From the NCBI RefSeq assembly GCF_013618625.1, contig NZ_JABRWO010000008.1, positions 186,001 through 250,000 of the forward strand: 64,000 bases of DNA, in the 5' to 3' direction. The stretch comes from Bremerella alba. Lineage in GTDB: Bacteria; Planctomycetota; Planctomycetia; Pirellulales; Pirellulaceae. Made by a program: the position numbers and the translations under genes. Positions 1 to 8,745 of this stretch are shown in pieces. A model generated the notes under the pieces. The model was not told where the DNA came from. It worked only from the letters and a program-made list of their open reading frames with translations, and did no database searches. How positions within the stretch are numbered: position 1 is the first letter of the stretch; every line of letters begins with the position of its first letter.

Positions 1-111
1 AACGTACGATGGGAGTTCAAACCATCGAATGTAAACAGCGAACGTTTTGGGGGCAAGTGCCAGCCAGCAGACCGTAACAAGAAGGAGCAAGCCTGTCAGA
101 TGGGGCAGGCA

Positions 112-260
112 AGTGTTCAGTGTTCAGATTTCAGCAATATTAACGTGGCTAAGCGTGTCCCTAATTCGCCACCGCCCCGGGCATTCACTCGTAAGGAGCA
201 AGGGAATCACAGAGATCGTAGCCCCACGACTTTCCTGCTGAAAACTGAACGCTGAAAACT
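112..260. repeat. Possible short inverted repeat in left-edge intergenic region
   Basis: The first 434 bases hold no convincing gene. An imperfect inverted pair is visible: the repeated TGTTCAG units at 112-127 are nearly complementary to CTGAACGCTGAAAACT at 245-260. This may be a dispersed intergenic element, but only one copy lies in the window, so this is weak. Confidence 0.3.
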
Positions 261-280
261 TCAAACTAAGCGTAGCGCAT

Positions 281-335
281 AAAAAAAACCCCGACTTGGA
301 AGAGCGAGGCGGAACACCCTTCCAAGTCATTGGGG
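281..335 (-). terminator. Rho-independent terminator of the first amt gene
   Basis: Read on the minus strand, a stem with arms ACTTGGAAG and CTTCCAAGT, extended by CCCC/GGGG at its base, is followed by eight consecutive T (281-288). It lies about 100 bases after the amt stop codon, so it probably ends that transcript. Confidence 0.75.
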
Positions 336-434
336 TAGAACTTCTGGCCCAGGCAAAGGCCGAAGTGTCTTCATGGACATCGTGGGCAATGCCAAGTGCA
401 AAGCCCGCGAGGTTGGCTTTCAAAACAATCCGTC

Positions 435-1937
435 TTAGGAGGCAACGTGGCCAGCTTGGCTAGTGCCTTCGGTGACCAAGTGTGGCGGGTAGGCGTACAT
501 GCCGTGCTCGGTGATATCGAGACCAGCCATTTCTTCTTCAGCACTGACTCGCAAGCCGATGGTGAACTTGATGACATTGAAGATCACAAAGCTGACACCG
601 AAGGCCCACACGAAGCCCATGGCAACGCCAACGATCTGAGCGATGAGTTGGTCCATGCCGCCACCGTTGACCAGACCACCTTCAGTCATGAAGAGGCCCA
701 CAGCCAGCGTACCCCAAGCACCACAAACACCGTGGACCGAGACAGCACCGACAGGATCGTCGATCTTCAGCTTGTCGAACATCACACACGAGAGAACCAC
801 GATCACGCCACCGATCAAACCGGCCAGGGCGGCCATCGCAGGGCTCAATGCGTCACAGCCAGCGGTGATCGAGACCAGACCAGCAAGTGCACCGTTCAAG
901 CTGAACGAGGTGTCAGGCTTGCTGAACATGATCCACGAAGTGATCATCGCACCGACGACACCAGCTGCAGCAGCCAAGTTGGTAGTAACAGCAATGTAGG
1001 CGAACGAACCGCCACCGACAGCGGTGGTCGAACCAGGATTAAAACCAAACCATCCCAACCATAGGATGAACACACCCAAGGCACCCAGCGGAATGCTGTG
1101 ACCAGGAATAGGCTTAACCTTGCCGTCTGCGGTGTACTTACCGATACGAGGGCCGATCGTGATCGCACCTGCCAAAGCAGCCCAACCACCGACCGAGTGA
1201 ACCACGGTCGAACCAGCAAAGTCGTAGAAGCCTGGTCCGAAGTTTTCGAGCCAGCCGTCACCAGCGTAGAGACTACCCCAAGCCCAGCTACCGAAGATCG
1301 GATAAACGATCACGGTGATCAGGACCGAGTAAACGAGGTAAGAGGTGAACTTAGTACGTTCTGCCATCGCACCGGAAACAATGGTTGCGGCAGTTGCACA
1401 GAACACCGTTTGGAAGATCAAAAATGCCCAGTTGAAACCAACGTTCGAGTTAACAGCAATTGCTGCTTCACTGCCACCGTCGAAGAAAAACTGATCGGTT
1501 CCAAGGAAGCCATTGGTGGTACCAAACATCAGGCCAAAACCAACCAGCCAGAAAGACAAAGACCCGATGGAAAAGTCCACCAGATTCTTCATCACGATGT
1601 TACAGGCATTCTTCGCACGCGTGAAACCAGCTTCGACCAAGGCGAAACCTGCCTGCATGAAGAAAACGAGGAACGCTGCCAAGCAGGTCCACAACGCATC
1701 AACATCGCCCATCAACGTTTCAGCCGTGAGAGGTTCTTCGGCTTCTTCTTCTTCAGCGGGACCTTCTTCTGCCGCAGCTTCTTCTGCTCTGGGTTCACCA
1801 GCTTCGGCCATCGGAGCTTCTTCCGATGCCGGCGTTCCGGCGTCTTGTGCCGAAATCGGGTAAGAGATCATGAGGCCGAGAGCGATTGCGAGCATCGCAA
1901 ACCACACTCGGTTGGGGAGGGAGAGGGAACTTACCAT
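435..1937 (-). CDS. amt: Ammonium transporter (Amt family), with signal peptide
   Basis: Inner-membrane ammonium channel of the Amt/MEP/Rh family, about 500 aa. I chose the ATG at 1937 rather than an upstream ATG at 2039, because an AAGG-type ribosome site sits about 11 bases before it and a signal peptide (hydrophobic stretch ending YPISAQ) starts there. Residues about 33-70 form an Ala/Glu-rich acidic linker; the 11-helix Amt core follows. The conserved pore histidines are in VVHSVGG and GVHGVCG, and the tail ends with the Amt-typical GLDITEHG motif. The FMQAGFALVEAG helix resembles the plant/cyanobacterial AMT type more than E. coli AmtB. It is transcribed alone, from a sigma-54-like promoter at 2071-2085, with its own terminator. 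A second, different Amt lies at 42390. Confidence 0.95.
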   Translation of the reverse strand: MVSSLSLPNRVWFAMLAIALGLMISYPISAQDAGTPASEEAPMAEAGEPRAEEAAAEEGPAEEEEAEEPLTAETLMGDVDALWTCLAAFLVFFMQAGFALVEAGFTRAKNACNIVMKNLVDFSIGSLSFWLVGFGLMFGTTNGFLGTDQFFFDGGSEAAIAVNSNVGFNWAFLIFQTVFCATAATIVSGAMAERTKFTSYLVYSVLITVIVYPIFGSWAWGSLYAGDGWLENFGPGFYDFAGSTVVHSVGGWAALAGAITIGPRIGKYTADGKVKPIPGHSIPLGALGVFILWLGWFGFNPGSTTAVGGGSFAYIAVTTNLAAAAGVVGAMITSWIMFSKPDTSFSLNGALAGLVSITAGCDALSPAMAALAGLIGGVIVVLSCVMFDKLKIDDPVGAVSVHGVCGAWGTLAVGLFMTEGGLVNGGGMDQLIAQIVGVAMGFVWAFGVSFVIFNVIKFTIGLRVSAEEEMAGLDITEHGMYAYPPHLVTEGTSQAGHVAS

Positions 1938-2070
1938 TTGAGTCGTACCTTTTTCATAAGATGAAACAAACATCAGCCAGCTATATGCCAGGGCCAGGAA
2001 TCGATCCAACGTGGGACATCTGTGAGTGCGCCTTCCCACGTAGGGTCGTGTGCACGAAAACCCCCTGTTC

Positions 2071-2085
2071 GCAAGCGTTGTGCCA
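2071..2085 (-). promoter_or_regulatory. Sigma-54 (-24/-12) promoter of amt
   Basis: On the minus strand the sequence is TGGCACAACGCTTGC, which fits the RpoN consensus TGGCAC-N5-TTGC with the invariant GG and GC at the correct spacing. The start site would be near 2059, giving a leader of about 120 nt before the amt ATG at 1937. In other bacteria amt genes are commonly under sigma-54/NtrC control. I could not identify an enhancer site with confidence. Confidence 0.75.
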
Positions 2086-2389
2086 TTAGTTCCGACTATG
2101 AGGATGAAAAGCCTCGTCCGAAATTTTGTAACGCTCTATGTCGTGTTCCCAAAACGACTTATGAGAAGGCGGTAATTTAGGCTTTTCAAGGAACGTTTTT
2201 GGCAATTGCCAAGCATGCAAAGAATGCGCGCATGAAGCTTGCTACGATTCTCAGCACTTTTACTTGGCGCGCCTCCCTTGGCTCGGAACGCCCTTGGCAT
2301 ACGCAATCGGAGTAATAATGGCTTGCGGAGCGGCGCAACGAGAATCGTTTGTAGAGCCTCAAACCTATTGCGGCTGTAAAAAAATGCGC
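2086..2389. other. Intergenic region without a recognised gene
   Basis: This lies between the amt promoter and the terminator of the metallo-hydrolase gene. The open frames here have no family resemblance and no good ribosome sites. If the amt promoter is enhancer-dependent, its activator site would be expected in this stretch. I see a weak GTCGT...ACGAC pair near 2150 but nothing that matches the NtrC consensus. Confidence 0.5.
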
Positions 2390-2420
2390 AAAAAAAGAGA
2401 GACCTAATGTAGGTCTCTCT
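2390..2420 (-). terminator. Rho-independent terminator after the metallo-hydrolase gene
   Basis: A perfect 11-bp stem (AGAGAGACCTA at 2396-2406 and its complement at 2410-2420) has a 3-base loop. On the minus strand it is followed by a run of T. It begins about 40 bases after the stop of the upstream minus-strand gene. Confidence 0.85.
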
Positions 2421-2457
2421 TGCAGATTAAGTTCGTGAGGACATTGAGATTGCGGCG

Positions 2458-3240
2458 CTACTTGGGTAGAACGCCTTTGACGATTTCGTCTTCCCACTCG
2501 TCCATCAAGGGCCAGTCCACCGCACACGTCCCAAAATCGGCCATGTGAAGATAGCCATTTAAACGGGCAATGGTCTTATCGAGTTGGGCATCGTCTTTGC
2601 GGAAGATGGGACCGTGGCTGGGAAGGAGCCATTTCACGTCGCTGTGACGAATGCGTTCGAGCGACTTGATGAAGTCTGGGATATCGCTGCCGTGATGAGC
2701 ATCGATCGCCCCAACACATCCATCGCGATAGATATTGTCACCGGAAAAAAGCAGGTCTCCCATCCGGAAGCTTAACTGGCTGTTGGTATGGCCAGGCGTG
2801 TGCCACACTTCTAGCTCTAGCTTACCGACAGTCAGGATATCGCCATCTTTAATCTGATGTTCGATCTTAACTGGGGGCATGTCCAGGTGAATGTCTTGCA
2901 GGGCAATCTCGGCGAATGTTTGAAGCTTATCGCCAGACTCTAAGGCCTTTACTGCCAGCGGGTGGGATGTCACGGTCGTACCGAGAATCTGCTTGGCTTT
3001 GGCCAGTCCCTGGATGTGATCGACATCGGCGTGGGTGGCAATCAGAGTTTTACAATTTGCCAGAGGGAAATCGATGTTTCGGATGACATCGATGTAATCT
3101 TGGACCGTTTCATCGAAACCGATGTCGATGAGAAGCCACTCGTTTCCCTCGAAAATCAGGTAGACATTGCAGCCTAGAAGCTCGCCTGCTTGGTAGTTCA
3201 GTTCGATGACGTTGGGGAAGATTTCTTTGCGAGCCAGCAT
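2458..3240 (-). CDS. MBL-fold metallo-hydrolase
   Basis: Metallo-beta-lactamase-fold hydrolase of about 260 aa, probably cytoplasmic; the substrate is unknown. The family ligands are visible: THADVDH (first metal motif), HTPGHT, FSGDN and SHGP near the end. The first motif is H-x-D-x-D-H rather than the usual H-x-H-x-D-H, so the second ligand is Asp. I chose the ATG at 3240, preceded by an AAGGTAA-like site; the open frame extends to 3315 but the extra residues look unlike the family. It is a single gene with its own terminator. It could be a glyoxalase II-like thioesterase or a lactonase. Confidence 0.85.
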   Translation of the reverse strand: MLARKEIFPNVIELNYQAGELLGCNVYLIFEGNEWLLIDIGFDETVQDYIDVIRNIDFPLANCKTLIATHADVDHIQGLAKAKQILGTTVTSHPLAVKALESGDKLQTFAEIALQDIHLDMPPVKIEHQIKDGDILTVGKLELEVWHTPGHTNSQLSFRMGDLLFSGDNIYRDGCVGAIDAHHGSDIPDFIKSLERIRHSDVKWLLPSHGPIFRKDDAQLDKTIARLNGYLHMADFGTCAVDWPLMDEWEDEIVKGVLPK

Positions 3241-3392
3241 GACAGGCAGATTACCTTGAGCGTGAATGGGATTTGGAGAATGTCTCCATCTTAACCGCCC
3301 CCCCAGTTCAGTCACAACCAGAGGTTGTCTGACCGGATAAGATCAAGCACCCAAGCTAGTTGAACGCGTGGATGCTTTCCTCAAGATTCTTT

Positions 3393-3626
3393 TTAGCGAT
3401 GCGAACTGCGTCTCAGATAGGCCCCAATCTCGCGTACATCGACTTGATCGGGGGCATCCCCCATGCGTTGCCAAATAATGTTGGCATCGTTCCAGTCAAG
3501 AATTGTTTCACTGCCGTTGGCAGTTTGACAGATCGCTTCCAGGGCACGCTGTTCTTCCCCTTCACGAAATGCCCAAACGAATGTCTGACCATCCTTCTCA
3601 TAAACGACTGCGTTCATCGTTACCAT
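3393..3626 (-). CDS. Small hypothetical protein, 77 aa
   Basis: I do not recognise a family. The start at 3626 is supported by a strong AAGGAGGG ribosome site 6 bases upstream; translation from 3674 would run through that site. The protein is mixed charge with no signal peptide or membrane segment, beginning MVTMNAVVYEKDGQ and rich in Glu, Asp and Gln. The sequence suggests a small soluble domain in which a beta strand is followed by helices. It stands alone between the metallo-hydrolase and nnrD. Confidence 0.65.
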   Translation of the reverse strand: MVTMNAVVYEKDGQTFVWAFREGEEQRALEAICQTANGSETILDWNDANIIWQRMGDAPDQVDVREIGAYLRRSSHR

Positions 3627-3919
3627 AGGTCGCCCTCCTTCGCGTCCTGCCTCTTGTTGCCTCTGTTCCAGCAAGCCGCGATGTTAAGTGATTGTTGAAC
3701 GAAACCTCGGTGAACATTTCCGACGACAGGGTTTGTGTCAGAGTTCCGTTAAACCTTTTCAAAGAATACTCGCTTCTTCGACGCGAACCAATTGCAAAAT
3801 CGTTGTGGATGTCCGTACACGCTAACCCGCAACTAGCGGAAGACTATTGCACCGTGACGATATTACCGTCATGAAAACAACAGTCGTCAGAACAATCACT
3901 GTTGCATGGAGGTTTGGTT

Positions 3920-4807
3920 TTACGTCGAAAGATGATCGCGTCGCGACTCATAATCTCGCCACGCTGCCTCTACGAAAGAAAGCAAATCAGTTGCCGTTAA
4001 GCCTGCTTGAGTTGTCGTTTCGATCGCCAGGTCGGCGGCTAATCCATGCAGAAACACGGCTAGAACGGCGGCTTCGTAAGCATCAAGCGATTGAGCCAGA
4101 AGTGCCGTGATCAAACCGGTGAGCACATCGCCCGTTCCTCCGGTGGCCAAGCCAGGGTTGCCGGTTGGATTGTGCCAATGACGTTGTCCATCGGTAACAA
4201 GCGTCTTGGGGCCTTTCAACACAACGGTGATTTTCTGCCGACCAGCTAACTCGCTGGCCATGTCGCGCGCATCTTCCATCGAGAGGTGCGGTTTTCCGAC
4301 AAGACGTCGGAATTCGCCGAGATGGGGTGTAATGACACGTGGGCCAGCACGACCGGCAAGAGGAGCACTTCGCAGCGATAAAAGGTTCAAACCATCCGCG
4401 TCGATGATCATCGGGCCGGTAAATGTTTCGTATAGGTGACCAACAAGGTGGAACAAGCCTTGCGATTGTCCTAAGCCTGGACCAACAGCCAGGCAACTTG
4501 ACGCCTCGAGCTTTTCACGCAAACGAGATTTCGCATGCAAGGGAATGTGTCCACTGCGATCGGTCGGCAGAGCCCAGGTCATGTACGATGGTTCAAAATT
4601 GGCCACCGTGTTGATGATCGCATCGGGGACGGCCAGCGTCACTAGGCCTGCACCTCCTTTAAGACATGCCTGCCCCGAAAGACTAATTGAACCAGGCATT
4701 CCCACCGAACCACCAACCAGCAACGCCCTGCCATAAGTTCCTTTGTGCGAATCGGCGGCGCGGGGGGCGATGATCGGCAAACCTGTTGGCAAGGGTTGGA
4801 TAGGCAT
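3920..4807 (-). CDS. nnrD: ADP/ATP-dependent NAD(P)H-hydrate dehydratase
   Basis: Repairs hydrated NAD(P)H in the cytoplasm (YjeF C-terminal/CARKD family of the ribokinase fold), about 295 aa. Visible motifs include the N-terminal KGTYGRALLVGGS segment, GPGLGQS near the middle, and GGTGDVLTGLI, which carries the catalytic Asp and anion hole. The usual N-terminal epimerase domain (NnrE) is absent, so this is the stand-alone dehydratase. The start at 4807 (MPIQPLP) lies only 16 bases after the larB stop, so both genes are probably one operon. The open frame runs further upstream to 4906, but that part overlaps larB and looks non-coding in this frame. Confidence 0.92.
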   Translation of the reverse strand: MPIQPLPTGLPIIAPRAADSHKGTYGRALLVGGSVGMPGSISLSGQACLKGGAGLVTLAVPDAIINTVANFEPSYMTWALPTDRSGHIPLHAKSRLREKLEASSCLAVGPGLGQSQGLFHLVGHLYETFTGPMIIDADGLNLLSLRSAPLAGRAGPRVITPHLGEFRRLVGKPHLSMEDARDMASELAGRQKITVVLKGPKTLVTDGQRHWHNPTGNPGLATGGTGDVLTGLITALLAQSLDAYEAAVLAVFLHGLAADLAIETTTQAGLTATDLLSFVEAAWRDYESRRDHLST

Positions 4808-4823
4808 AGGGAGTTCCGTCGAT

Positions 4824-5594
4824 CTAACTTTCGGGTTGTGACTTGGCTTGTAGGACACGCAGCGAAATGAGTCCGGCCAGGTACGCACCTTTGAAGCCGG
4901 CATCAATATTCACGACGGTGACATTCGAGGCACAACTATTGAGCATGCCTAGCAGTGCGGCAACACCTTGGAAGCTCGCCCCGTATCCTACGCTCGTCGG
5001 TACGGCGATGACCGGGCAAGCCAGATGTCCGCCTGCCACACTAGGGAGTGCACCTTCCATGCCAGCCACCACGATCACGGCATCTGCGTCGCTTAGTTTA
5101 TGAGCTTGTTCTCCAAAACGATGAGGACCTGCGACACCAACGTCTTGGATAAACACCGGTTCGATTCCCATCCAACGCAGTGTCTCGCGTGCTTCTTCCG
5201 CAACTGGCAAATCGCTTGTGCCGGCCGTTACCAAGCCGACATTGCCCCACGTGGGTTGATCGGTGGGCATTCGAAACGTGCGGCCCTTTTCGTGATAGAT
5301 CCCGTCCGGCAGCGACGCTTTCAACGCGGCGCCTTTTTCGGCATCGATACGTGTGGCCAGTGAAGTATCACCGTGCTCTTGTTGTTTGCGGAAAATCTCG
5401 ATGATTGTTTCGGCCGACTTCCCTTCGCCGTAAACGACTTCTGGAAAACCGCAGCGGCGAGCTCGATCGACATCGAGAGTCGTATCGGAAAGCTGTTCGG
5501 ATTTCGGCTGCATGACTTGCGCGCAAAAGTCAGAGAGGGTTACTTTTCCGGCGCGGTACTGCTTGGCGATGCGTTCCAGTTCGTGGCGTTTCAT
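4824..5594 (-). CDS. larB: Nickel pincer cofactor biosynthesis protein LarB
   Basis: LarB carboxylates and hydrolyses nicotinic acid adenine dinucleotide in the first step of nickel pincer nucleotide synthesis, the cofactor of lactate racemase LarA and relatives. It is 256 aa with a PurE (AIR carboxylase)-like C-terminal half. [30 protein letters not shown] and the glycine-rich [16 protein letters not shown] run match that half. LarA, LarC and LarE are not in this window. Its partner in the transcript is nnrD, also an enzyme acting on nicotinamide nucleotides. Confidence 0.9.
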   Translation of the reverse strand: MKRHELERIAKQYRAGKVTLSDFCAQVMQPKSEQLSDTTLDVDRARRCGFPEVVYGEGKSAETIIEIFRKQQEHGDTSLATRIDAEKGAALKASLPDGIYHEKGRTFRMPTDQPTWGNVGLVTAGTSDLPVAEEARETLRWMGIEPVFIQDVGVAGPHRFGEQAHKLSDADAVIVVAGMEGALPSVAGGHLACPVIAVPTSVGYGASFQGVAALLGMLNSCASNVTVVNIDAGFKGAYLAGLISLRVLQAKSQPES

Positions 5595-5781
5595 GGAAAT
5601 CGAAATCTATAGTTAATCGATAATGGGGCAGAACAAAACGGTTAATTATACGAAATAGTCACTGCTTGGGGCCGGGCAGGGATTCTTTTTGGACATACCC
5701 TGGTTGATCATGGTTTAATACAAGCGTACTTACGCCATCAATCCCACCCCATGTCATCTGCCCACTTTCGAGCCTCCATCT

Positions 5782-7092
5782 ATGAAACACCCGCAAAACA
5801 CATCGCGTCGTCACTTCCTAAAAGCAGCTGGAACAGCCGCTGCTGTTGCTGGAGTTGCCACCTACGTGCCCCGACATGTCCTGGGGGCCGAAGGGACTCC
5901 AAGTGCCAACGAAAAGATAAACCTGGGCGTAATCGGTTACGGTAACCGCTGCAAATATGTCATGGGAGGCACCCTGCCCCATGCCGACGTCCGCTGTATT
6001 GCCGTTGCTGATGTCTGGTCGAAGCATCGCGAAGATGGCAAAGCGATGGTCGACAAGCACTATCGCAACACCGACTGCGAAACCCTGGTTGACTTTCGCG
6101 AGCTATTGCAGCGAAAAGATATTGATGCCGTCTTGATTGCAACCGGAGATCGCTGGCATGCGGCCGCATCGATCCTGGCGGCCAAGGCCGGCAAAGATGT
6201 CTACAGTGAAAAGCCATGCGGAATCACGATCGAAGATTGCCAGCAATTGGCCGATACGATCACGGCCGAGCAAAAGGTCTTTCAGGCTGGCACGCAGCGG
6301 CGTAGCGTGCCTAATTTTATTAAAGCGGTCGAACTGGCACACTCGGGCAAGCTGGGTGAACTTCAAACGCTTCACGCGTCGGTATATCGACCAGTTCTCG
6401 ATAACAGTTGGTTACCTGCCCAAACGCAGCCTTCTCCACAGGAATTAGACTGGAACCTTTGGCTGGGCCCTGCGGCGTGGCGTCCGTTCAATCTGGCGTA
6501 TGTCCAAGGAAAGTGGCGAGGTCAGTGGGATTTCGATTCCGGTGCGCGGCTGTTGGATTGGGGAGCCCATACGCTGGACCTCTGCCAGTGGGCGAACCAA
6601 GCCGATGCGACTATGCCGGTCGAGTACCAGCCACACAAAGATGGCATTTCGTGCCGGTACGAGAACGGCGTGAAATTGGAAATCGATTTTCTCGCCGATC
6701 CCTTTGGAGATCGCTCGCCGCATTATATTACGCGACTGGGAACGTGCCCGGTTCGATTCATCGGTACCGACGGCTGGGTTGAAACCGGAGACAATGGCGA
6801 GATCGTTTGCTCCTCTCCAGCACTGCAGAAAGAGATCACCGAAGATACCTCGCGGGTTCGCGGCTTAGATGTCGCCAGCCACTCGCGAAACTTCCTCGAT
6901 TGTATTCGCACTCGTAAATTGACGGCTGCCAATCAAAACGTGATGCGCAAGTCGCACATTGCCTGTCACGCAGCTGCTGTGGCTTGGATCTTTGATCGTA
7001 AATTAACCATTGATCCACAGAAGGAAGTCTTTCTAAACGATGCGGATGCCAATGGCCTGATCGCTCGGCCAGATCGCATTTGGAACGTGTAG
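5782..7092 (+). CDS. Tat-exported Gfo/Idh/MocA-family oxidoreductase
   Basis: NAD(P)-dependent sugar or inositol oxidoreductase-like protein, 436 aa. The N-terminus carries a twin-arginine signal (SRRHFLKAAGTAAAVAG, residues about 9-25), so the protein is folded in the cytoplasm and exported. A Rossmann domain follows (INLGVIGYGNRC), with the family EKP motif in DVYSEKPCG and a C-terminal substrate domain including LLDWGAHTLD. Exported members of this family are very numerous in planctomycetes and their substrates are mostly unknown. It is monocistronic and ends in a strong hairpin. Confidence 0.9.
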   Translation: MKHPQNTSRRHFLKAAGTAAAVAGVATYVPRHVLGAEGTPSANEKINLGVIGYGNRCKYVMGGTLPHADVRCIAVADVWSKHREDGKAMVDKHYRNTDCETLVDFRELLQRKDIDAVLIATGDRWHAAASILAAKAGKDVYSEKPCGITIEDCQQLADTITAEQKVFQAGTQRRSVPNFIKAVELAHSGKLGELQTLHASVYRPVLDNSWLPAQTQPSPQELDWNLWLGPAAWRPFNLAYVQGKWRGQWDFDSGARLLDWGAHTLDLCQWANQADATMPVEYQPHKDGISCRYENGVKLEIDFLADPFGDRSPHYITRLGTCPVRFIGTDGWVETGDNGEIVCSSPALQKEITEDTSRVRGLDVASHSRNFLDCIRTRKLTAANQNVMRKSHIACHAAAVAWIFDRKLTIDPQKEVFLNDADANGLIARPDRIWNV

Positions 7093-7115
7093 AATCTCGA
7101 ATCCATTGAAACCGT

Positions 7116-7152
7116 GGGAGCATCTCTTCGTCTTGGAAGAGATGCTCCCTTC
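7116..7152. terminator. Hairpin terminator between convergent genes
   Basis: A perfect 14-bp stem (GGGAGCATCTCTTC at 7116-7129 and its complement at 7136-7149) with a 6-base loop is followed by TTCTT. It lies between the oxidoreductase gene and the convergent zinc-ribbon membrane gene and may serve both. Confidence 0.75.
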
Positions 7153-7229
7153 TTATTGCTACGCTCGCGCAAATGAAAGTACGACAACTGTTCCGGTCCG
7201 CATCAGTCCACATTGCGAGCGAAACGGGC

Positions 7230-8408
7230 TTACTCTTCCTCTTGCTCTTGAGAGCTTAGCACGACGATCTCCCAGCTTAGACGGCCGAGCCAGAGAGCAT
7301 AGACAATCGCACCGCCAACAAACATGACTCCGCCTGGCAGTGCGATGTAGGCCAGGCGATCAATTCCAGCGAAGATGAAAATAGCGGCCCCAGCAGCGAG
7401 GATCGCCGACATCAGGAGGAATGTTGCCAGGTAAAACAATAGCCACTTCCCGGGGAGCTTATAAAGCGAAGCGACGATCGTGGAACTCCACGGCGTGACT
7501 ACCGAGCCTTGGTCGAGCAACGATAGGTAAATAACCGGAAAGGCTAGGAACGTAAAAGCCAGTAGTGGAAGGGCCCACCACTGGTCGATGGTGGCCATGA
7601 TCCCAAACGGGACCAGGCTCAGCATGACGGCGAAAACCAGGAAGAGGGCTTCCATCATGCGGTCGAAGATACCTAGTTCTGGCCAGTCCCAATCTTCTAG
7701 GCCGCTAGAGATCGACGTGACTAGAAAGAGAAATTGACTTCCTAGGAAGAGAGTGGTGCCGGCACCGATGAACACTGAAAACGCCGTGCCTGCCAAACTG
7801 TACATAAGGGTCAGGAAGGTCTGGTTAGGCTGCATGCTATGATAGATCGCATTGGCTGCGAAGTAGATCGTCACGGCAGCGAATAACGAGAGAAAAACCC
7901 ATCGCATCAACAATCCTACATCAGAGAGCAACTGAATGTCTCGTTGGATCTCTTTCGGTGAAAAGGTGAGCGGGTATTCGACCAGCCCTTCCCGTGGATC
8001 GTAGGTGATGGGCGTTAATTGTTCACGCCGTTTTTTCTCACCTACATCATCGTCTTGGTCGTTGCGTGGTTTACGTTCTTCAAACGCGCCTTGGGTCCGC
8101 TTGTTCAGATCCTTTCGCTCACTTTGTTCCTTCAGGTCCTTTTGGGCCTGAGACATGATTTCCTGCCCCATTTTCTTTCGGGCATCATCATGGTCGCGGG
8201 CCACGTCTTTCAAACCGTATTCATCCTCAGGCACAATCGGGTCTGGGATGTCTATTTTGATCTCCGCCTTTTCGATCGTGAAGCGATGATGGCAGTCTGG
8301 GCACTGGGTCTTGCGCCCTACATCGGTGGTGCGTACGGACATGCGAGTCGAGCAGACTGGACAAGTCACCACATGCGTCTTGAATTGGGAAGATGAGTGC
8401 TCAGTCAC
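7230..8408 (-). CDS. Zinc-ribbon multi-pass membrane protein
   Basis: Unknown function, 392 aa. The start is GTG at 8408. Residues about 15-45 form a zinc ribbon with two CxxC pairs (CPVCSTRM and CPDCHHRF), similar to the MJ0042-type finger. A charged Lys/Glu-rich linker follows (about 60-130). Then about six hydrophobic segments span residues about 165-385, ending in SSQEQEEE. The ribbon should face the cytoplasm. This ribbon-plus-membrane architecture is common in planctomycetes without known function. Confidence 0.8.
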   Translation of the reverse strand: MTEHSSSQFKTHVVTCPVCSTRMSVRTTDVGRKTQCPDCHHRFTIEKAEIKIDIPDPIVPEDEYGLKDVARDHDDARKKMGQEIMSQAQKDLKEQSERKDLNKRTQGAFEERKPRNDQDDDVGEKKRREQLTPITYDPREGLVEYPLTFSPKEIQRDIQLLSDVGLLMRWVFLSLFAAVTIYFAANAIYHSMQPNQTFLTLMYSLAGTAFSVFIGAGTTLFLGSQFLFLVTSISSGLEDWDWPELGIFDRMMEALFLVFAVMLSLVPFGIMATIDQWWALPLLAFTFLAFPVIYLSLLDQGSVVTPWSSTIVASLYKLPGKWLLFYLATFLLMSAILAAGAAIFIFAGIDRLAYIALPGGVMFVGGAIVYALWLGRLSWEIVVLSSQEQEEE

Positions 8409-8745
8409 GAATCGGACTTTCTAGCAGATGGGCAACGTTGGGCAATGCAACTTCTATTTTAACGCAGAAAACCAGAAATGCCTTTTGTCTTCCGCTTTCA
8501 GTTTCGATTCGGAAAACAGATACCAATCTTGTGTTTATTGTTCCTGCCCACCCGGACTAGGAAGAGGGATCTAGATGCATTTGTACCGATTGTCTCGATT
8601 TAACGTCAACCAGTGAAGCAAGTTAACTAGAATTCGGATGAAGGTTTGGTTGTCATTTAGTAACGAACCAAGCAAAATACGGGTTTTCCTATCAAGTGGC
8701 CGGGCAAATTATGCAAGCCACGTCGCCCTTGGGCAAAGGCGAACT
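8409..8745. other. Divergent intergenic region
   Basis: It separates the divergent zinc-ribbon membrane gene and ribF, so promoters for both should lie here. I see no clear -35/-10 or structured element. The in-frame ATG at 8638 opens the ribF frame further upstream, but the encoded residues (8638-8745) do not resemble the family. Confidence 0.5.

Noticed and set aside
1098-1964. Long open frames on the plus strand opposite amt
   Set aside because: They have no ribosome site or recognisable domain and follow the codon bias of the real gene on the other strand.
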